Shown here one piece after another: positions 39,672 to 51,426 of a stretch of DNA of 64,000 bases. How positions within the stretch are numbered: the first letter of the stretch is position 1; the number at the start of each line of letters is the position of its first letter. The notes beneath the pieces are model-generated. The model was not told the DNA's origin. It worked only from the letters and a program-made list of their open reading frames with translations, and ran no database searches. The stretch comes from Paracyclopina nana. Its lineage: Eukaryota; Arthropoda; Copepoda; Cyclopoida; Cyclopettidae. The translations under genes were made by a program, and so were the position numbers. The stretch is taken from contig JAGUCH010000003.1 of the NCBI GenBank assembly GCA_019096065.1, forward strand, positions 7,006,001 to 7,070,000. Direction: 5' to 3'.

Positions 39672-40159
39672 ATGGATTTAAGCACTTCCACAAATGACCC
39701 CAGCCAATCTGCACCTACTCCTTACTCTTATCCACCTGGTATTATTGGTGAACAACAGCATCAACCAATGGTTCTCTACCTGGAAAATCCACAAACCAAT
39801 GTGTTGCCTTTAAAAATGGATCCTATGAACTCAGTGTTGAGGGTGATCAATGATTGAAGACAATGCACCACTGGACCCTCTGCTGAAGCTAATGCTCCAA
39901 GCCCCAGGACAGTAGTTTGCTATGTTGAGTATGCCCATCCACCACCTCCAACTCTATCCTGAAATGTTTTATCTTCAATTGAGAACTGTATCCAATGAAA
40001 AAAAATGTGAGGAATGTTGGATGGGATGTTTAATTGCTATTGTACTTTTGACTTACTGGCAATTACTCTTTTACGCAACTATGCGACTAACCCTTTTCCT
40101 TCTTCCGCCTTACAACACTTACTCTTATAATAGTGCCATAACCTTGTGTGACAGATATA
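39672..40159 (+). pseudogene. Broken gene: Pro-rich N-part and Cys-rich membrane segment
   Basis: An ATG frame of 61 codons contains APTPYSYPPGIIGEQQHQP and then stops at 39857. After a frame change a later frame has EKKCEECWMGCLIAIVLL, a Cys-rich patch leading into a membrane span. A Pro/Tyr-rich head followed by a Cys-rich span recalls CYSTM- or BRI3-like proteins. The parts are in different frames, and a MITE begins at 40160, so I read this as a decayed gene. A missed intron is the main alternative. Confidence 0.35.
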
Positions 40160-40883
40160 CAGACTGTCCCAGAGATTTCTGTACACTTAGAAATCAAAAG
40201 TTTGTGTTACAAATTCGGGAAATATTAGACACAATGGATATCATTGGAAAGCTCGAATCTTTGGCCATCTTTTTTTGCTTCAATGGATAAAAGAAATTAA
40301 AAGTAAAAAAATGAGAAAACTTAATTTTCCTGAGGTACCCTTAATTTTTCTCCCAAAAAAGCAAATTTGCCCAAACTGGCTATTATTGAACAAATTTTCA
40401 GCTAAGCTAATCCTGGCTATTTTTTGACATTTTTTCATGAAAAAAAATCTTGCAGCACTGCGCTGGCTCATCAGAAAGGTGAATGATTGGAAAGGATATT
40501 TTTCAGTAAAAAGAAAGAAGACAATAAGGCCACTGCCTACTAAAAAAGTTTCAGAATTAGTGTTTTAAACATCACATCTTTGGGATTTTTTGTTTATGAA
40601 GATCAAAAGTTTAACCAATTTTATGTGAAATTGAATAAATAATTTGTTTTGTGAAAGTTACTATTCATCAAAAAAAATCAGTGAAAATGGGTGTGAATTT
40701 GGAGTAACAATCGATTTTGTGGTCTAAATCAAAATTTGAATTAATACTTTTTAAAAATCTCTAAACTAAAAAAGATGGCTTAAGTTTCAAGCTTTCCAAC
40801 GGTATCCATTGTGTCTAGTATTTCTATAAGTTTTAACACAAACTTTTGATTTCAAAGTGTAAAGAAATCTACGGGACAGACTG
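40160..40883. mobile_element. MITE with long terminal inverted repeats, TA-flanked (Tc1/mariner-like)
   Basis: The left end CAGACTGTCCC and the reverse complement of the right end CAGTCTGTCCC match, and similarity continues inward for roughly 120 bases with substitutions and small indels (for example AAATCAAAAGTTTGTGTT in both). Both ends are directly flanked by TA, the target duplication of Tc1/mariner elements. The interior is AT-rich with no transposase, so it is non-autonomous. Ends of roughly 13-17% divergence suggest an old copy. Confidence 0.7.
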
Positions 40884-41322
40884 TATAAGCACGAGTACTG
40901 CAATAAACAGACAGATTTGATATTGACTTTGAGCTTGCAAGTTGTGCTCATTCCGGCTTGCCATAGTTGTTAGGATCTGGCAAGTCCAGGATCCAATATT
41001 GGTGGCATTCGGTTATCCAACCTCATGTCCTTGTTTTTAACCTGGGGGAGGGTCTCTGCCCTTTTTGCTCACCTGCAAAAGAGCAGACTTTGCGCCCGAA
41101 AATACTCAATGCCTAGCTCAGGACAAGTCACAGGTGAAGAAGATGTACCAATCAGGGGGCTGCTGCTGAACAACCCCATTGGAGCGATGAACGATGGAAC
41201 TAGAACGAACTGTGCTTGGATAGACTGACCAAGCTGACTGTCACTGCATCAAAAAACGGATCATACTTGGATTAACAGCTAGAACGTACTGTACATTGAT
41301 AGAATTCAACAAAAACTGTTGT

Positions 41323-41600
41323 TCTATCCAAGGACTGTATGTTCTCATAGTGGATCCAAGGACGATTTGTCTTGTCGATCCAAGTGCAGTTCGTTTTTCT
41401 TGTCTAACCTAAGTCCTGGTCTATCCAAGGACTGTGTGTTCTGACAGTTGATCCAAGGATGATCCGTCTTGTCAATCTGGGGACTGTCCGTAGTAGTAGT
41501 CGATCCAGGAATGATACATTTTGTCAATGCAAGGCCGGTTCGTCGTACTCTATCCATGGATGATCTGTTGTCGATCCAAGGGTAGGAGTCCGATAAAGCC
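41323..41600. repeat. Degenerate tandem repeat, period about 25-28 bp
   Basis: At least ten imperfect units begin with a variant of TCGATCCAAGGA and continue with GTTCGTCTTG-like sequence. They generate a fortuitous minus-strand frame. No function is apparent. Confidence 0.6.
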
Positions 41601-41817
41601 ACTGCAAGTTATGCAGCTTTGGCCTTGAAGGGCAAGGCAGGTCAGTGGTACAATATTTTGGGCTACGCGCATGTGTCCAGCTTTACAAAAAATTGCAAAT
41701 TAATACTTTTATATTTTATATTTTTGGAACATAATAAAATGTTCCATAGCCTATAAGCCTATTCCATATATAACAAGGTTATAAAATATAAACTGATTTG
41801 AAAAAAGGACCCATTAC

Positions 41818-42330
41818 AATATAGCATATTGTCACACAGGCATTTGTCACATAGCATATTGGCTCATAGCATATTGTCACATAGCACAATGTCATATAGC
41901 ATAATGTCTCATAGCATAATGTCACATGGCATATTGGCTCATACCAAATTGTCACATAGCAAATTGTCTCATAGCAAATTGTCTCATAGGCATTTGTCAC
42001 ATAGCATATTGACACATAGCATTATGTCTCATAGCATATTGTCTCATAGGATAAAATGCTATGTGACAATATGCTATGAGACAAGATGCATATTAGCATA
42101 TTTAGTTAAATTGGTTTTTTTATAATTTGCTATGTGACAATATGCTATGAGACATTATTCTATGAGCCAAAATGCTATGTGACAATTTGCTATGTGCCAT
42201 TATGCTATGAGACATTATGCTATGAGACATTATGCTATGAGACATTATGCTATGTAACAAATGCCTATGTGACATTATGCTATGAGACAAAATGCTATGG
42301 GACAGAATGCTATGTGACATTGTGTGTGGG
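41818..42330. repeat. Fold-back block of a 15-bp tandem repeat
   Basis: From 41818 to about 42049 a 15-bp unit (variants of TCACATAGCATATTG) repeats head to tail. From about 42055 to 42330 the same unit runs in the opposite orientation (CTATGTGACAATATG), interrupted by an AT-rich spacer near 42092-42125. Because 15 is a multiple of three, both strands show open frames with the repeated pentapeptide SHSIM or similar; these are by-products. The two arms could form a long hairpin. Confidence 0.8.
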
Positions 42331-42429
42331 CCCATGTAGCCTGATGTAGCACAGAATGCTACTTAATAATTATTCATGCGGCCATATATTATGGGACATC
42401 ATAATTTGTGACAATTTAGAGGACTATCT

Positions 42430-45400
42430 TGGTAGAAATTTTGACTTTTTTTGTGGAGCTGGACACATGCCATATTTTGGCTGAGGAGAAGCGAACTCCT
42501 TCCACCTGGGAAGGGCCCAATGGATTAAAGAAGAAGGCTTCAGTACCACCTCCAGAGGTTAATGCCATCAACATTCAGGAGCAAGATAATCTACCGGCCA
42601 AACCCAAGAATCAGGAGAGCCTCAAAAATAAAGTGCCGAAGTGCCGCCCTGGTCTGGCTGTTTAAACATACTCGATGCTACTCTCATACTTCACAACCAT
42701 GACTGTAAGTCAACCTGATACCAATAAACGGCCATTTTTGACTGTAACTTGCCATGGAGCCAACTTAAACTGCCTTTACGATACCAATACTATTATCAGT
42801 TTGCTGTCACACACCGCCTTTAGAAAGATTTCCCCTCACAAAGGGCATCAAAAAATGCGCACCGCATCCCCGCTGCGAATACTTGGTCTGTATCAGCTTC
42901 CATGTTACATCAAAGGAAAACAAACTTTGTGCAACTTTTACATTTGTGTTACCTTAAATGTAGAAGGCATCCTGGGGGTAGACATTATCCATGCTGCTGG
43001 TTGGCACTACGACCCCGTTTCTACGGCCATACACCACAAGAAAATCTTGCCAACTACTGCTGTCGTTCACAATGACACTTTTCTGCCTGCAGGAAGCGTT
43101 GCAACTGTCAAACTGTTAATTACCAATGAAGAGCACAAATGACAACCTAATTTTGAAGGATGTTTCAAACTCAGAAATTATGAGGATTCCAATTCTATGG
43201 TGTGCGCAGATATGGCCTTCTTCGAACAGAGGAATTTGGAATTGCTAGTGTGAAAATTACCAACCCTGGATTGGAGCCTGCTACACTGAAGAAGGGGCTA
43301 AAAATTGGTGAACTCCTCAACATTGATTTATCCGATTTTGTACTGTTCAATGATTCATTTGCTTGTGTTTCCAGCATTTCTGCTTCGGGACAGCCACCTA
43401 GGCATGATCCCATGGTGAAGGAGTACATTAACAAGCATGCCAGACTTGACCACTTGACTCCTAATGAGCGTCAAAATTATTTAAAACTGCTCTTAAACAA
43501 TTGTGACGTTATTTCCATATCAGAATATGTCTTGGGTAAATGTACCCTAATGAAGCACAAGATAAATTTGACTAACGAAAACCCAGTGTTCAACAAGCAA
43601 TTTCTGATCCCTCAAAAACATTTGGAGCACAGTAATGTAAGTGTTGATGAATGGCTGAAGATGGGAATCATTGAGCCATCTGACTCTGAATGGAATTCTT
43701 CAATATTCTGTGTTCCAAGAAAACTAACAGATGGACAAACAGGCTGATGACCAGTGATTGATTATAGAGGATTAAATGCAAAAACAGAACTGTCAAGCTA
43801 CCGCCTCCCACTCATCTACGAATGTATCGATGACATTAGAAGGTCAGGAAGCCAACTTTTCTCACAATTGGACCTCCGCAATGGATTTCACCAAATGCAA
43901 ATGGATGAATTGTCCAAACACTTGACTGAATTTACCATCCCTGGAAGAGGCCAATTTCAGTACTGCAGGGCACCGTCCAATATTGTCCAGGTGACAAAAA
44001 AATCCTGCTGACTTTTGTTCTAGGAATGTACCTGAGGCCTTGAGCCAAATCAATGTTTGCTTGTATGGGGCCTCAACAGAAGCCCTGGAGGATTTGGATG
44101 TCATGAGGCAACTACAAAATTCAGACATGGTGCTTTCCGCTCTGATCTCCAAAATCAAGAGCAATTTGATGCCATCTACACCAGAATTGAGGCGAATTGT
44201 TAATGGATGCGCGAAACACTGTGAACTCAAGGATGACATCTTGCTGATAACGATTGGGCAACTAGGCTGCCGGGTAATTTGCGTACGGCTATATGGCAAG
44301 CTGACATCATTAGTGCTGCTCATGCTGCCATTGGCCATAAAGGAGTTTACAAAACCTGCGAACGAATACGAGAACAGTATTTCTGGCCAAATATGGTGGC
44401 CGATGTGGAAGAGTACATTGGCTTATGCTGGAAATGTGACAAAAAAGCTGAAATCACGACACCCTAACACTTCTCTACACCTGCTGTCACAGCCTAGAGG
44501 GCCATTTGAACGGGTGCACTGTGACCTCTTTGGGCCACTATGAACATAGACAAAAGTATCATAACATTGATACGCCATCAAGTGACATCACTGAAGCAAT
44601 ACTTGGGATTTGTTTACACAACCGCGCTACTTTTTATGAGGCTTAAATACAAAACCAAGAATCAAAATAATCTGCAGACTTCTCATTTAGCGTACCAAAA
44701 AACTTGCTCTATTATTTTTCAAAATTTTCTAAATGTAAGAGAACTTGTAGCCGACAAGAAACTACAAAAATAGCTAATGAAAACAAAAATTGTCCTAAGA
44801 TCGGTCTTTTTTTAATCCTTTTCCTGATAGATGATGCAAACGATCCAAAATTCCGGCGCACTTGTTTGTTTATTCAAGAAAGAGTTATCACTTTCGAGCA
44901 GCAAAATCGGGCATTCTTTTTCAAAATAAGCATTCATCTCAGTATATTTTAAGCAAAACAAACCAGTGAATATTTTATCTGGTAGCACTGAATTTTGAAT
45001 CGACTACTCCCTAATCCCAAAAGTTTCAACTTTCCGTCCACTAGGCGTGCTACTTGCATTTGTTATTGTTATGTCACTATTGTCAATTGGGTTGACAAAA
45101 GAAGTTTATCTTAGTCATCACTGATGCTTTTACAAAGTATGCCGAATTTGTGCCGTTGCCAGACAAGACTCCAGAAACCATTAGTCGTGGCATTTTCAAC
45201 AGGTGGATTTCATGTTATGGATCACAATGCATTCTAGTGACCGACAGAAGAAAGGAATTTACAGCAAAACTTGATGATGAACTAGTTGCACTACTGCCAA
45301 TGTTGCTGGCCCTGCAGCTGAGCAACAATGTGGGTGTTAGTAAAACAACAAAAATGAGCCCATTTTTCCTTTCATTTGGGGTACACCCCAGGACCCCATA

Positions 45401-45870
45401 CATGGATCCAAATATGGTAGACCAAAAGTATTATGGTGATAGCTATAAAGACTAGATTGGAAAACAGCTTCAAATTGCATGACAAGTGGCCACAGAAAAC
45501 AACATTCACTACAAAGAGTTATACACTGCACAGCAAGGTAAAACCAGAAGACTTTAGGGAAGGTATGCTCGTGTGGCTGCACAGACCTGAATTACGCAAG
45601 ATTAACCCTAAAATCAATTCACCTTGGGAAGGCATGTATGTTAATGTGAGTTTGCAAGACGAGAATGCGCTCATTCAGCACACACAGACAAAGAAGAAAA
45701 GATATGTGCACAAAGACAGATTGCAAATTTGCAAATCAGCAGCCAACATGCCTGGGCCTACTCAGTCAAGCGCCTTGCCCGACAACCCAGACCCAGACGT
45801 CACAACTAGTAGGGAAGAAAATGAAATGGGTTTGATGAGCTCAGAACAGAAGGAGATCATGGGGCAATGA
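42430..45870 (+). mobile_element. Degenerate Ty3/gypsy-type retrotransposon remnant
   Basis: Pieces of a pol polyprotein occur in order. A retropepsin-like segment near 42740-42830 has the active-site Asp-Thr-Gly changed to Asp-Thr-Asn. The start of reverse transcriptase lies at 43600-43985 (VIDYRGLNAKT, QLDLRNGFHQMQMD). Sequence from before the catalytic YxDD box through RNase H is missing. An integrase zinc-finger His-His-Cys-Cys segment follows at 44310-44440, then the integrase core from about 45103 (VITDAFTKYAEF) and a C-terminal tail to 45870. Stops and frame changes occur throughout (for example the TGA at 43745). No LTRs were identified. It is not functional as it stands. Confidence 0.8.
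44557..45093. mobile_element. Insertion in the integrase region with 8-bp target duplication (hAT-like?)
   Basis: The integrase similarity stops at about 44540 and resumes at about 45103. The intervening AT-rich 537 bp are flanked on both sides by GACAAAAG (44549-44556 and 45094-45101). An 8-bp duplication is typical of hAT transposons. Terminal inverted repeats are weak at best (a shared AGTGACAT near each end in inverted orientation), and no transposase is visible. Confidence 0.5.
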
Positions 45871-45889
45871 ATCTAGGGGGGAGAAAAGA

Positions 45890-47400
45890 CACACCCTCTT
45901 GATTTCATACAGAATGCTGCTGATCAGTTAGAGCCCACAGGGGTCCTCAGAAGAAATAAATAAATGGACAAAATCGGTTGCGAATTTGGTGCTGCACACT
46001 GAATATATACTATGGGCAGGTCTAAAGTATTGATGGGACAACAGGGAATGACAAGCTCCTTGGAACAATTAGGAAAAAATCGCCTGAACTAAATCTCTTA
46101 AGTCAGGAACCTCTTGACCAACTTTTTCCCCACAGGACGTGTCAAATGTAAAAACAAAATTCTAGTCAACGAGGGATTTTGCTACCAGGCTGGTTGAAGT
46201 CCATGTGCTACAAGCACCATTGTTCCGAGTCATTCAACCTGGGAATTTGTGTTGGCCATTCTGTAAATGTAACTTTTGGTGCCGTTTGCTTCACGGAGGA
46301 TGATTGTCACTGTTTTGGACCTGACATACGTGCGACAATCTGGCCTACCCCCAAGCCTCACATGCGCACCACGACAACCAACCAACCACCTCACAACTCC
46401 CCTCCTACAACCACCTCCCCTCCAAAATCACCCCATCGGCTCCTGCACCAGTTACCGACAGTCTGTTGACAACCCCATCATACACCACCCCTTACGCTTT
46501 ATGTCAAGCAGGTGACAAACCTGTTGTTAACAATTGTATTGTCACTTGGCGTCTTCAACGTCTTTCAAATGATCAGATGACGACAGTTTGAGAAAGATGT
46601 CAATTAAAACATTGTGGCATCTCCTTGAACGAAGTGTCCCAAGGACCAAATTATGACGATTGCCAAATTTTTATGTGACTGATGACTGTGGAGAACCTTA
46701 CCTGAGATTGATTAACGCCTAGTGACCTGATGCTGGCGAGGGCCATGACGACGATAATGAGGGTGATTACAAGAAAAAAGATGGACACGATATGGTCAAG
46801 CTGCCCTCTCCCAATCTATTGCGGGTCTACACTGACATTATCTTAAAGACAAAGCCCCACAAAGAAGACCAAAGCCAACCCATTCACCTCCACTCTGGTC
46901 TCCCTCCTCCACCAACAGGTGGAAAACCCAACAAAGACCCACAGCGGCAGCAACAACGACCTCTCATTGAAGCTTCACCCATAACGACCAACCTGACTCC
47001 TCCTCTTCCACAGTCACCACCACCATTATGCACAGACCAAGTTGGCATTTGAAGGCTCAGTCAAATGTAACCACACTGATGAAGAATGCGCCTTTGAAAG
47101 CGTCTACACAGGCAATGAACTGAAGTATGCCATCACACAACAAGGGTAGTAAAAGTCGTGAAAGTGTCAGCCAATGTATATTATCCCTCATATTGTATGT
47201 ATCTGTTCCAGAATATTTTGGCTTACTTTTCAAAAGTTAAGATCTTTTCAAAAGGATGGCTAAGAGACAACATGACTATGGAAGAAAAAAGAGCCTATAT
47301 TGAGGAACAGAGAGGAGAAACCAGTTTTTTTACATCACTGAGGCTGATATTGTTTTCAGTCCAGCCAATGTAACAATTGCAAAACTCATCATCAATTCCC
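45890..47400 (+). pseudogene. Remnants of a secreted Cys-rich, Thr/Pro-rich protein gene
   Basis: Two related-looking pieces, RVKCKNK near 46140 and SVKCNHTDEECAF near 47055, are separated by Thr/Pro-rich linkers such as TTTTNQPPHNSPPTTTSPP. A Cys-rich stretch (CVGHSVNVTFGAVC) lies near 46250. The parts are in different frames with stops between them. It could be an extra frame of the adjacent retroelement or a host mucin-like gene. I do not recognise it. Confidence 0.3.
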
Positions 47401-47560
47401 TCCTTGGCAAGACAGTTTCAAAATTATCTATCATATTGTGCCCAAAGCGATCTTATGAATATGTAGGAAAACATGATCAGCTCAATGATGAACATTATCA
47501 GGAAATTGTGAACAGCATGGCACAATTCATTGAACAAGCAAATGAAGTTTTATCGAAAAA

Positions 47561-47786
47561 CCCTATATGGATGAGTCATTTTTTTCCCTGCAAGTACTGA
47601 GCTCTTGCTGGAAATACGCGTGCGCAATTGACAGCAAAGTTTGACCTGCAAGCGAGCTATCTTTTTCAAGGCCAATTTTATGATTAGATAATCAATTTTG
47701 AGCATTTAAAAGTACTATAGGGAATTTTAACCTTCACAATGCTGACAAAAATGTCAATACTGTCCTGATGACTCATCCATATAGGG
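47561..47786. mobile_element. Short MITE with 19-bp terminal inverted repeats
   Basis: CCCTATATGGATGAGTCAT at 47561-47579 is repeated as its exact reverse complement at 47768-47786. The pairing extends a few bases outward as aaa/ttt. A further partial copy of the end (CTATATGGACTCGTCATTAG) lies at about 47870-47890 and shares the adjacent GGACAGTATTG, so a second or nested element is likely. There is no coding capacity. Confidence 0.6.
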
Positions 47787-48036
47787 TTTCTTGCTCATTG
47801 GTAATAAAATTCCAGATCACTTGTGGCTTCGCCACTTGGTGATCTTTCATTTGACTACTCATATAAACCTATATGGACTCGTCATTAGGACAGTATTGTT
47901 ACATTATTACATGAGAGCAACCATTTTTAGACAGTTAATTACCAAATAAATAAAATACTTTTAAATTACTTGCCAAATCCAAGTGCTTTAAAACTTTTTA
48001 CCAAACTGCCTCCATTTTTCAAAGGAAAAACCAATT

Positions 48037-48363
48037 ATGGGTTTCAGACTTTTTTGTCCTTGTTTTGGCTCTGCAACCACCAATGCACTTGTGTGCACTA
48101 TGAAGCAATGCCAAGTGACCTGTGAGACCACAACAACTGATGAATTATGCTATTATAAAGTAAGTAATATTATAAGCCTTTCCACTCAAGTCAAAGTACC
48201 AACTTGGGCCAAAATTGAGGGCATAATTTTCCGCCTAGGCTGCACAGAAAAGATTGCCCACTTGGGCCTTTTGGCCCTAGTGCATTACACACTTATGGTG
48301 CCGCCATCTCTGGACAGTTTTTTCAGCATTATGGATTTGAGGAATGAGATCTGCCTTGTCTAG
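48037..48363 (+). CDS. Hypothetical small protein
   Basis: An ATG frame of 108 codons has a Cys-rich start (FRLFCPCFGS, then CTMKQCQVTC). No domain was recognised and no splice context was found. It may be part of a decayed gene in this repeat-rich region. Confidence 0.2.
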   Translation: MGFRLFCPCFGSATTNALVCTMKQCQVTCETTTTDELCYYKVSNIISLSTQVKVPTWAKIEGIIFRLGCTEKIAHLGLLALVHYTLMVPPSLDSFFSIMDLRNEICLV

Positions 48364-48436
48364 GTTGGCCCACAACTAAAATTGATGGATAATTTTTTAG
48401 AGGTGCAATATTTTATGGTTCTCCTATTCAACGACT

Positions 48437-49211
48437 CCTTTTTTCATTGCAAAAATGGAAAGATGATGAAAGCTGGTGTGATCATGAGTGTCCTCCATGC
48501 AGATATTTTCAAATATGAAGTCTTCAGTATAGTTCAATATGATATTAATTAAGTCGAACAAAAGTGTCGAAGCATGAATCCCCGTCAGCTTGCGTATGCA
48601 TTCACCTTCTTCACATCCGCGATCTTCATCCCCCACTTCGACGGGTCTGTCGTGTTCTGTACCAAGATCTTCCCTTTCCTCATTTATTTCCTCACCCACG
48701 AAGAGGCTAAGGACTTCCATGGCAAAACCGGGCCAAAAAAGTGGAATATGAGTGGTTACCGCCACATTCTTAACAAATTCCAAGATACAGTTGTAAACAG
48801 ATATGGACAAGAAATTGAATGCGAGGAGCGAATAAAAAAGAGTCGCCTTTCAGGTTGAAGGTTGCCTTCGACTTCTCGGACGTTGCCTCCATTGAGCCAG
48901 TCTTGACTAGCGAGTTCAACAATTTCAATGAGATGAAAGCCTCTCTGCATTCCATCTCCAAGATTGCTATAAAGAGGACGTTCCCTTTCTTTTACAACAT
49001 TGACGTTCCCTATTTCCACACGGGTATATTACTACAGAGCCAAGATGGCACTGTGGATGTTGCTGAAGTTGTCATTGAAGGGATATCAGCCAGGCTACAA
49101 ATTCAAAAGTCTGCCATTTTCTTGGCCAGGAACGTTTGTTACAAACCAAAGATGTTATTGGATAATAGACTAATCAAACATACTGGAAATGTCAACATGC
49201 TGGTAATCTAG
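48437..49211 (+). pseudogene. Divergent, broken relative of the LRAT-like tandem array genes
   Basis: The sequence near 48480 (atcatgagtgtcctccatgc) nearly repeats the 3' end of each array unit (as at 63645). The frame 48819-49211 has an FHTGILL motif in the same setting as WHTGVLL of the array protein. It ends before any equivalent of the array protein's Asn-Cys motif. A second frame at 48574-48858 (including FTFFTSAIFIPHF) is in another phase. The parts do not form one open frame, so I call it a pseudogene, unless introns were missed. Confidence 0.45.
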
Positions 49212-49553
49212 TTCAAGATTGCAGCCTTGAGGGATTGCCTACAACATGTTTGAGTTTAATTGTGATCACTGCAAATTTCATATTATTTGACTGCATTGCA
49301 TGGACAACGAAAACGTTTCATGTTCCAGAAGTGTTCCACCATGCTCCAGCTTTTCTGTTTGCTGAAGTCACGTATGCACAAAGCAGAGATGGTGCTGGCT
49401 TGGCTTAAATTGGCTTGGTTAGGATCCCCTCCTGCTCGTTTTTCACAATGCAATTTCTAAATGTTTTACTTTTGTAAATGATCTTAGAAAGATCAAACTT
49501 GTAAAAAAGCTCGATCTAAAAAAATTTATGAAATCAAAGCTTCAATTTGATGA

Positions 49554-49625
49554 GCAACAGCTTCTGAAGAATTGAGCTACTTATTGCTAGCAACAGCTTC
49601 TGAAGAATTGAGCTACTTATTGCTA
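49554..49625. repeat. Perfect 36-bp tandem duplication
   Basis: Two adjacent copies of a 36-bp unit beginning GCAACAGCTTCTGAAG and ending TTATTGCTA, with no difference seen between them. It is a recent local slippage or duplication. Confidence 0.75.
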
Positions 49626-50327
49626 AGTGCTTGGATATCAAAATAAAAATTCCGATTTCATGTCAATTTTTAAGAAGTTTTTTAAATGCCAAATATTGCC
49701 TAAAAGAAATTGGGTAAATTGCTACTGTTTTTTGGTGGGTGCGATTTTTTTGCCGATTTCACGAGCACGGAAAAAAGTCGCGAAATCAACATAGCACCTC
49801 TTTCTTTTTAGCGGTAAGCTAAAATTATTCCATCCTGGCACCCGGGAGAGCAAGTAAGAGAAGCCAATTCTGGTGGATTATTAATTTATGCGATAAGCTT
49901 GACTTCCCTGACTTGGTCACTCAATTGGAGTCGTTTGGAAATCAAAAGTTATGGGAGATTCAATTTTTGCTCAAATTGTGCAAAGTTGCTGTTCTACTGA
50001 ATTTGCCAAAATCAACTTTAGCCCAAAAATTATGTTTCCTTCACCAAATTTGAATCTTTACCTTTCAATTTACATTAATTTTTGCTCTTTAGACTGCCTA
50101 GAAGTCATACAAATTAGAAACTGAAAATGGGTGCTAAAATCGGATATCTGCGATTTGACGTAATTTTTAGTGCGCATAAAATCAGCTTTTTGATCCACTG
50201 TGCCAAGGTAGAATTTACTATCGGTCGGTCATATGTGAGACTTTTCAGTTGAATTGAGCTCTTATACTGTAGCTGCAGCGTTGCTGCCCGCTTTTTGAAA
50301 AAATACTAAGCTCATAGACTAATTAAG

Positions 50328-51200
50328 TATGTCTGCCTCAACTGACGATAAAATTGTAGTTGATTCTTCAGAAACGACCAGAGCAGAAGAAGAGGAAAAA
50401 CTGATTTGGTTGGAATTTGGCAATTTGAAAGGTATCGATTCTAACTCACCCATGAGAAAAATGGAGTGCAAAAAGAAAGTGAGCAAGTCACTAAAAAGGC
50501 GCAAATGAAGATATCATAGCACAACTTCACATTGCTCTCTGGCCAAAATTAACTCGACCTTTTTGTAAAACTGCTGGAAGAGAATCCTTTTGCGAGAAGT
50601 AGTAAATTCGGTAAGTCCAAAGATACCCTTTTGCACAGGTATGCAACATAATTAGTTGAAATTACATAAAACAGGTGATTAATTATCGGTTGCATCATTT
50701 TTCCAGAGCTTTGTGCTATGGCAAAACTGAAGTTGTGTGAATCCTGCTTGATTACGGAGCAGAAGTGGACGAGCCCAATGTGAATGGCCTAACTCCATTG
50801 CATTTAGCCTACTTGGGAAAAGCACCAAAAGTGGTATAATTGTTGCTTGAAGCAGGAGCTGATTATTTATCAATAAATATTGATAGAGATTGCTCTACTC
50901 ACTTGGCAGTCAAAGTAAGAATACATTATGACTAATCAACTTTGAACTTGAGTTACCTAATCAACAAAATAGGGAGGATCTTTGGAATGCCTGCAGTTGG
51001 TCCTGGTTAAGTTTAAGAACTGCAATGCCCTGAAATGCAAGTATGCATTTGGCAACAGCACCCTTCACTACTCTGCTCAATGTGGATGAGTGGAAATGAC
51101 CAAGTTCTTCATAAAAAAAGGCTTTGACTTCAACGATACCGAAGCTGATGGAAACACCATTACACCTGGCTGCAGGCGGATACTTTATCGGTAAAGTGCT
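50328..51200 (+). pseudogene. Ankyrin-repeat protein pseudogene
   Basis: An acidic N-terminal piece starts with ATG at 50328. Further on, exon-like segments near 50590-50640, 50705-50910 and 50970-51200 read as successive ankyrin repeats, for example VNGLTPLHLAYLGKAPKVV and LLEAGADYL. In-frame stops interrupt three repeats: TGA at about 50739, TAA at about 50836 and TGA at about 51088. Splice-like borders (agaaagt, caggt) remain. The 3' end runs into the outer end of the palindrome. With three stops it is unlikely to be active. Confidence 0.6.
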
Positions 51201-51426
51201 TAGTATAGATTTGTGCGGATTTATATATTTTAGGTTTATTGGAAATAAATGTCTTAAAAATCCATGAGGAAGAGTGAAGAAAACTAAATTTTGTTCGACC
51301 CTATGGTGGATTTTTTATAATTTTGTATTTGAACTGTCAGTGAGAAACTATGAAATACGGCATATGACAACTATATTATTTAACTGAAAATCATGCAAAA
51401 GTTAAATAAAATGATATTTTCTTTAA

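Noticed and set aside
41818..42330. CRISPR-like array
   Set aside because: Units are contiguous without unique spacers, the arms are inverted, and the genome is animal.
41779..42349. Proteins made of SHSIM or CYETL repeats
   Set aside because: They are translations of a 15-bp tandem repeat on both strands, so the openness follows from the period.
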